Positions 57,481 to 64,000 of a DNA stretch of 64,000 nucleotides are shown in pieces (the first letter of the stretch is position 1; every line of letters starts with the position of its first letter). A program made the translations under genes and the position numbers. A model generated the notes under the pieces. It was given only the letters and a program-made list of their open reading frames with translations, had not been told where the DNA came from and ran no database searches. The DNA is from Micrasema longulum (lineage: Eukaryota > Arthropoda > Insecta > Trichoptera > Brachycentridae), in NCBI GenBank assembly GCA_022494885.1, contig JAGVSM010002892.1, positions 57,554 through 121,553 on the forward strand, given 5' to 3'.

Positions 57481-58085
57481 AAAAGTTTCAGTGCATCAAT
57501 TTAAAAAAATTGCGCTTAATAAAAAAATAACCTGTCAGGTACTTTAAAAAACCGAGTTCGGACTTACCTAAGTACCTATTAGTGTAAGTTATAAAGATAA
57601 TACAAATTAATCAAATGACAAAGAAAAAATAATTAATCATTTATTAATTTCTCCGTCTCCTTTGAGATAATTGACATGTTTCTAAATTGATTTATAAAGG
57701 ATAATCAACATAGCGCCATTTCTGTGAAAGTCACCTCAAGGGCGCTGTACAGTAAGTATCCCAACATGTCTTGCAGCTAAACGTATTAGGTATCTCTGTT
57801 GTATCGAATAATTAAATAATGAGTCGAGAATATTATTTATTTATTTAGCTTTTATTATTGAGTATGTTAAAAAAATTGTCAGTAGTAAAATAAATTAATG
57901 AGATGTATTCTAGAATTGACATGCTTTTTGAGCGGTGTCAAATTCTAGAGACTTTATATATTTTTTCCGACGTGAAATTGACAATTCTCGTAACAGTTTC
58001 TCAGAAAATATAAAGGTAGCCAAAAAAATGTCCAATAACCATATTTTTGAAAATGAAATATAAATACATGTTTCACTTTAATATA
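57481..58085. other. Gene-free stretch
   Basis: AT-rich intergenic DNA. No repeat end or gene recognised. Confidence 0.4.
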
Positions 58086-58089
58086 AATA

Positions 58090-58215
58090 ATAATTGAGGC
58101 GGGTTGTAGTCCGGAAGTAGTGATGCAGACTCCTGATCAGAGCTCCGAGGTTCGAGTTTCACTCGTTTTCCGTACACGATTTTTCTAAAAATAAAGTATT
58201 TGGATAGGTACATCA
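58090..58215 (+). mobile_element. tRNA-like SINE head
   Basis: GGGTTGTAGTCCGGAAGTAG and GCTCCGAGGTTCGAGTTTCA look like A and B boxes. It continues into ATTTTTCTAAAAATAAAG. A single copy, so the call is tentative. Confidence 0.35.
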
Positions 58216-59575
58216 TGTGAACGCAAACATTTTTTATTTTTTTTAATATAATAAAGCGTCGACTCTAAGTAACTATTTTCTTAAAAGGTTTCTAATACGG
58301 AGTTCTAGTAAAACTAAATTTATTTATATTTTACAGATTTTGTCCAGTTTCCGGACTCCAGAACTGGGCTTGCAAAAGACAATAAACATTTTTTTTAAAA
58401 GGCAAGGAGTGAATTCAGTGCAAATCTTGACATCAATGGTGTCATATTGAGTGTTCAGAAGCCAATAATATTAATTTTACATGTGATTATTGCATACAAA
58501 ATATAAAAATCCGAGTATTCTATATTAGTAGGAATTTTTTGTGAAAATATTTTTTCTATTGTTTAACTTTTGTTTAAAATTATGACACTTTTAGATATTT
58601 TTTTTATATTTCGAAAACGTAAAGCTTTTCCACATTTGGTCTATTTCCTCTACCTTTAGTGTACCTATCTACCGACAATTTTTACATGAACGTTTTTTTT
58701 TTAATTATTGATATATTATATCATTTATTGTGTTTGCAGATAATTGGTAAAATTCTATATTAAAATTTGGTAAGTTATCCAAAATAAAACACTTTTATTG
58801 TATTTTATTCTATTTTTTTTTAAATATAATATGTGAGGCGTTTCGTTTTGTTATAATGTTATAAAACTAACTTAAATATTTTCAAAGTTTCCTTATATAC
58901 TAACAATATTGCTATTTAATGATATAGGCGCATAACAGTATTAATAGTTTATGGGGGGGGGGGGTATTTAACAAATAGTGTTATAGACCAAGAAAAGTAA
59001 CATTAAGAAAAATCAATTATGATATGTTGAGTACATTTTATAAGGTACATTGTGGATATATTGGGAAAGCCTAGCATTATTTAAAATATTTTAACATTAC
59101 AAAAGAAGCGTCACATATATTTTAAAAAAATAAAAGTAGAATTAAATTCAATAAAAGTGTTTCATTTTGGATACCTTTTCAAATTTTATATTATTACTCT
59201 AGATCTAGATAATCATTTATACTTTATATATTTAAGAACTAATTTAAATCCGACACTGTTTGCTAATTAGAATCTCAACGATATTTCTGTCTCAATTAAT
59301 AATAATAACGCGAGTCTAAAGTAGGTAGGTGGGTATTGAAGGTAATATTTGGTAATATATTTAAGTATATGCCTACCTTTATCAACATTATGCACTCACG
59401 CATCATTACTCTAAATTTAAATGCATACATACATGTATCATATTGACCACTCACTTGGCTTATCTCCACTAATCAATTGGCTAAGTTAAAATTTACTAAC
59501 GGAAAATGAGAATTTAATTATTATGACATGTTGTGTTAATAAATCATTTTAATTATTTAGTTTAATAAAAATAAT
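58216..59575. other. Gene-free AT-rich stretch
   Basis: No gene. It contains a G-run of about eleven at 58954-58964. Two facing AAAACACTTTTATTGTATTT-like and ATAAAAGTGTTTCATTTTGG segments (58787, 59152) form an inverted repeat about 380 bp apart, possibly a small MITE. Confidence 0.4.
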
Positions 59576-59579
59576 CAAT

Positions 59580-59990
59580 ATTTATTAACCATAATGTACA
59601 ATGTCAAACATACAAAAATAATAACAAAGGTATACTTACACAGTTAAATGGCGGACTTATTGCCCCTAGCAATTTCTTACAGTCTAAGCAAAACTAAATA
59701 AAAATACAGTAATAAATAAAAATAAAAAAAAATTAAAATTTATAAAATTAAAAAAGGTTTAGAAAACACAAACAGTGGAAATATTATACACAATTATCAT
59801 GTCTATCATTTACATTAATTATATTTAATAATTCATTTATTATATTGCATCTTCCAAATATTCATTTTTAGTATAGAGACATTTAAGAAACACTTTTAAC
59901 ACTCCAGCAAATTTGTTAATTCAGTTTATTTCCTTATTTTTTTGGGAAGCTCATTATTAATTTTTACTGCCACTATTTAATTATTTATGT
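59580..59990 (-). mobile_element. LINE 3' end, probable
   Basis: On minus: GTAAGAAATTGCTAGGGGCA then ATAAGTCCGCCATT, like the 3' UTR motif at 33840-33865. The rest is AT-rich with no defensible frame. Confidence 0.4.
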
Positions 59991-60054
59991 GATTCAAAAT
60001 AGTATTTATTTAAGAAACGTGATAAACATACCTTAGTACATGTCATGAGCCAGT

Positions 60055-60500
60055 CCAAATGAAGTGGTCCAGTTTGAATCGACTTGTTAAATTAAATATC
60101 GCAAAAACAAAATATATTAACTTTGGGAGAAAAAATAAAGCCTAGAGATACAATATGAATATTGATAATTCAAATATAAATTCTGTGGATGAAATAAAGT
60201 ATCTCGGAGTTTACTTAGATAGATATTTGAATTTCAAAGCCAGTTCTATATGAAACAAAAAACTTTTCATTTATGGGAAGATTACGAAATTTAATAGATG
60301 TAAAGAGTAGTGTTCTTATCTATATAACAATCATATGGCCACACATAAATAATTGTACTTCGATTCTTTTTTTATGTACTGAAGAGGAATTTAAAAATAT
60401 ACAAATTATTCAAGATAAGGCGATGAGGATTATTTTTTTAAAAAATATGTATTCTAATTTAAAAAATATTAATGTTCATAAAAGTTTATATTAGTTCTTA
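60055..60500 (+). mobile_element. LINE RT remnant
   Basis: Frames give LNIAKTKYINFGRKN, then INSVDEIKYLGVYLDRYLNF (KYLGV..D..L.F) and MGRLRNLIDVKSSVLIYITI, QIIQDKAMRIIFLK. The same family as 39835-40400. Stops and one frameshift. Confidence 0.65.
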
Positions 60501-60604
60501 AGATGTTATGAACCAACTTAAAAAGCATAAATAAATGTTGGTAGTTCAAAATAATAATTACTTAATTTATTGTTTTTGGTTTTCGCGTGCCTTAAAACTG
60601 CATT

Positions 60605-60808
60605 GACAGAATAAGTATGCTGTTCATCGTTAATACACAGAACAGCAGGCTTATTCTGTCAACATTAATTCCGTTTCGTAAGATCGATCGTTCGTCATAA
60701 ATCCATCTCACTCTAACGCAATCAAAATCGTATTTCGCTCTCGTTCCCTCTCATACGATACGAATGCATTTAAGAAACGAATTAGTTACAGAATAAGGCC
60801 ACAGATAT
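60605..60808. mobile_element. Short MITE, family member also at 7896-8053
   Basis: It starts with a hairpin (GACAGAATAAG... CTTATTCTGTC, 60605-60660), then a core inverse to 7896-8053, and ends GTTACAGAATAAGGCCACAG. The ends CTTATTCTGT/ACAGAATAAG are inverted repeats. Confidence 0.55.
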
Positions 60809-61504
60809 ACATATAATTTCATTCGAAAACAATGGTAGATAATTAGTTATATACATGTTTTCGAAGGTACATAATAAATAACACTGAACGCCTGTGTTTT
60901 GGCTATGGTAAAGAGTAACACAGAAATATGAACTAAGAAAATACATATGCTTCTTAGTTTATATTTCTCTTTCACGTGCAAAAATGCTTGCATGTCGTCG
61001 GCCTAACCTCTAAAACTCGTAAAATCCTAAAGATGTTTTTTTTTCTGGTGAGAGTAAACACAGTTTTTACTTTAGTAGCAAATTGTAGTGAAGTTTTTTC
61101 GATATTTAAAAAATAAGTATGCAACACTGTACTAGCACAAAACGTAAAAATACAGTTCTTAATCATTTGTGGTTTTGCGAGTTTTAAAAGTTAGGGTGAC
61201 GATTTGTATTTCTTTAATCATTTCTAATATCGTTGATGCCATCATAACATTTTGCTATATCTGAGATGCAGCTAGTAAGAGAGAAACGTATAATTTTACT
61301 ATACACTAAATTTCAAATTAACAATTTTTAATTTGTGGCTAAACTGTATTTTTTTTAATGCATACATTTAATAAACGTTCTCTTAATTTAGTAAAATTAT
61401 TATGTTAATTAAAGAAGGTACTTTTCAAAATAGTACTTCTTTAATTAAAATGTCTTGTTCTTATACATATTCGTTCCATAATATATCGTAAAATTTCGCA
61501 TTTT

Positions 61505-62330
61505 AAAGAGGATATTTATTTATTTATTTTAATTTCAGTTCACAAACAGTAAAAGATACCACAGTATAAACACAATTTATAAAATAAAAAAATAATAACA
61601 CTAAACATCTTTCACCAATTATATGTGAACACCAATAGTCACAAAATAAAAATTATATATTGACCAAAATTTAGTTTTCATTATATATTATTAAAGCAAT
61701 TATAATTTATGTAAGATTAATTTTAATAAAATTTAATTTAAGATAGATGCAATTTATACAATCGAATATAATTTTACTAGATTATTAATAAAGTCTCGTA
61801 GTAGTAATAAGTTTTTTTAAATGTATGTCAATAAATTATAGTAATAATAGTCACAATAAAATATTATAAATTATAAGCAATGCGTACTCTTATTTAGTGT
61901 ATCCGTTTTATTATTGTTGTACATGTTAGTTAGGGTGAGTATATATATTTGTAATGGAGTCTTTTTAAAAGTTTATTTTGTAAAGTCTCTACGCTGTTTT
62001 TGTATTTATCGTATTGTGGACTCCAAATAGGTGACGCATACTCCAGCGTGCTTCTACATAATGCATTATACAGTGTTAGGATTGTGTTCATATTTTTTAA
62101 TTGTTTACTTATCCTAAGAATGAATCCAAGCATTTTAAATGATTTGTTTATAATAAATTCAGTATGTTGGTCAAATAGCAGTTTAGAGTCAAGAATTATG
62201 CCAAGATCCCTACATTGAGTTTTAGAACAAATGTTTTCATTAGATAATATATAAGCAAGAGATATTTTTTTTGATTTTCGAGTAAATATTAATGGGAAGC
62301 ATTTGGATGTATTCAGTCAGGTATTTTAAA
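61505..62330 (-). mobile_element. LINE 3' half with RT remnant
   Basis: On minus, 62215-61930 reads RDLGIILDSKLLFDQHTEFI then INKSFKMLGFILRISKQLKN and LYNALCRSTLEYASPIWSPQ, a textbook LINE polymerase region. A 3' UTR follows down to a TTTATTTATTTAT-type tail at 61515. 5'-truncated; mostly intact frame, so fairly young. Confidence 0.75.
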
Positions 62331-62617
62331 TTATAGATTATATGATTTTGTTTTATTCCATTCGTGAATTCATCGGTAAAAACTATAATAATGTACAAAA
62401 TTTTTATACTGTTGGAAAGTTTTAAAAAATTGTTTGCTTATTAAATTTAATTTTTAATTGACTAAATATATTCTTAATTGATAACATCTTTAAAAAAAAC
62501 AATTTTTGTCTAAACTTTCATAGAAAAAAAAAACCCAACAATTTACAAAAGTCTCGAAACCCTAGATTTCTAAATAATTTAATTTTACTGCCACTTTAAA
62601 TTGTTATTCATACGTTA

Positions 62618-62740
62618 GAGAGCTGAAGTGTGTAAGGTGGCCACTTAAGCCAGCCCATGACAGATCATAAGCCCTGTAAATGCCTGGACTTCCATATTCT
62701 CTTCTCTAAAATGTTCTCCATCCCTTTTGTGATTTTTGTT
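62618..62740 (+). repeat. Family A repeat, partial forward copy
   Basis: TGTGTAAGGTGGCCACTTAA, GACAGATCATAAGCCCTGTA and TGTTCTCCATCCCTTTTGTG. Confidence 0.55.
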
Positions 62741-62901
62741 TGTTGAATTATTTTTTTTGGTAAAGTATAAAGTTATAAATGTTTTGTACAAACATAGTTC
62801 ATTAATAATCTCATCTAATAAAGTGAAAACTTATGTCAAACTTATATTTACTCTATTACATATATTTATATATACATAAACAAAAATTAATGCTAAACAT
62901 A

Positions 62902-63092
62902 GGGTTGTGGTCCCATGGCTAGTGTCTCGGACTCACGGACCAAAGGTCCGTGGTTCGAATTCCACTCTACCCCAACTTGATCCCATTTTCTAATAGTGAG
63001 TTATTTACAACTCGTTGAAAATGGCCCTCAAAATTAAATATTTGGGTAAATCATAAAAACACAAATATTTCGTTTTTTAAAAAAAAAAAAAT
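62902..63092 (+). mobile_element. tRNA-derived SINE (family C), complete copy
   Basis: GGTTGTGGTCCCATGGCTAG head (A box), GGTCCGTGGTTCGAATTCCA (B box), body AATAGTGAGTTATTTACAAC and GAAAATGGCCCTCAAAATT, A-run tail at 63079-63091. It is the only plus-strand copy of the family here. Confidence 0.7.
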
Positions 63093-63500
63093 TAACTCCC
63101 TCTCTAAACAAAAGTTTTTACTCTATTAGAAAAAAATTCCGTAAATATTATATATGTACCAAACATTCCTAATTTTATATTTATTTTGTTGACAATATTT
63201 TATCTGTACACGTAAAAAAATGTCATTACAAAGGAAGAGAGAAGAAAATACAAAGGAGTATTTTTAGTGGGTAAATCAAAATTTTTGATTTTGAAGTTAC
63301 CCAAAGTATGTAAATCCGCCGTATAAAAATAACTATTTGCCCCGCAATAAAATACTCATTATCATTGTCTGTTGATTATTGAGCCATCTTGCTTTAATCT
63401 ATGGTAGTTTTTCAAAAATGGCTGATCGCTGACACTGTTTCTGTATTTTGATTAAATAGAGTGTCAATGAGACTTTCCATGAGCTACGTTCTTGTTTATA

Positions 63501-64000
63501 ATGTCAAAACAGGGCAAGAGGAAGATCACTGTTGAATTGCCTAAAGTTAAAGACCTTTCAAATAGACCCAGTGTTTTTGAACGGTTAGGAACTAAGAAAG
63601 CGGCAGCGGCCAAAAAAGCTACTGAATTCTGTAGGCAATGGGCGCAACACGGAACCTGCCCTTACGGTAAAACTTGTAAATTTGCAACTACACATACATT
63701 GATTAGCCCTTCTAAACAACGCGCTGCTATTAAAGACTCTTCAGATGTCAAAAGGAGCGTTAACAAGGATGACCCAAAAAGTCGATTACATTCCGCTGTG
63801 GTTGTTAGGTCTGAAGCAGAATGGGACACTTGGGACCAAAATGACTTAGAGTACGCGGACGCTGATGTTTTAGAGAAACGTCGTCAGCAACTTAAACGTG
63901 AATTAGAAATTCAGTCTAAAATGGATTCTGGAAAAGATCACAGGAAGGAGAAGAAAAAGCCCGCCCCAACGAGCTCTTCATCCTCCCGTAGCTCGAGCAC
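63501..64000 (+). CDS. ZC3H13: ZC3H13/Flacc-like CCCH zinc-finger protein, N-terminal part (runs off the window)
   Basis: ATG at 63501 opens 166 codons that continue past the edge. ZC3H13 (Flacc in Drosophila) is a nuclear scaffold of the WTAP/Fl(2)d m6A-methyltransferase accessory complex (MACOM). The start MSKQGKRKITVELPKVKD, then RPSVFERLG (res 23-31), is the conserved beginning of the family. One CCCH finger follows (res 43-65: CRQWAQHGTC, PYGKTC, KFATTH), spaced C-x8-C-x5-C-x5-H instead of the common C-x3-H. Farther on, WDTWDQNDLEYADADVLEKR and RQQLKRELEIQ form a conserved acidic segment and a helix, then a basic and serine-rich start of the low-complexity region (KEKKKPAPTSSSSSRSSS). 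No intron is seen in this part. Confidence 0.85.
   Translation, partial: MSKQGKRKITVELPKVKDLSNRPSVFERLGTKKAAAAKKATEFCRQWAQHGTCPYGKTCKFATTHTLISPSKQRAAIKDSSDVKRSVNKDDPKSRLHSAVVVRSEAEWDTWDQNDLEYADADVLEKRRQQLKRELEIQSKMDSGKDHRKEKKKPAPTSSSSSRSSS

Noticed and set aside
58787..59175. MITE bounded by AAAACACTTTTATTG-type inverted ends
   Set aside because: The ends are plausible but no duplication or second copy is visible, so it is only mentioned in the region note.

Overview
This is nuclear DNA of an animal, most likely an arthropod and probably an insect. It is AT-rich, its genes are split by long introns, and it is full of LINE tails, tRNA-derived SINEs, hAT elements and MITEs. A SmydA-type SET/MYND gene (a family expanded in arthropods) and a ZC3H13/Flacc-type gene point the same way. 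No species can be named from the sequence alone.

Layout: (1) 1095-1261, plus strand: last coding exon of a monocarboxylate transporter (SLC16 family) that enters from the left, with its 3' UTR to about 1860. (2) 4215-5371, minus: two pieces of a THAP domain, probably a decayed gene. (3) About 6.4-14.4 kb: transposon debris (several LINE reverse-transcriptase tails, SINEs, MITEs and many copies of a ~350 bp repeat). (4) 14551-30132, minus: five exons of an opsin-like GPCR (TM1-TM5), assembled here by splice sites and phase. Exon 3 carries a one-base insertion, and no TM6/TM7 (retinal lysine) exon was found. Its introns hold a 189-bp tandem array, a hAT element with a perfect target-site duplication and several LINE tails. 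(5) 30.3-38.6 kb: gene-poor DNA with a second hAT element, a long foldback, SINEs and a second THAP-like exon. (6) 38648-56813, minus: a SmydA/SMYD protein of 517 codons in three exons. The 14.5-kb first intron is full of repeats, including a ~350 bp near-perfect hairpin. Single-frame reading would stop this protein too early; exons 2 and 3 restore the family's C-terminal part. (7) 56.8-63.4 kb: LINE tails and SINEs. (8) 63501 to the right edge, plus: start of a ZC3H13/Flacc-like CCCH protein, a component of the m6A methyltransferase accessory complex.

The genes are unrelated neighbours and no operon-like logic applies. The points most worth a second look are the broken opsin, the repeats abutting its splice donors, the long hairpin in the SMYD intron, and the recurrent repeat family that appears in internally inverted forms. 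I did not find a wholly new biological system.
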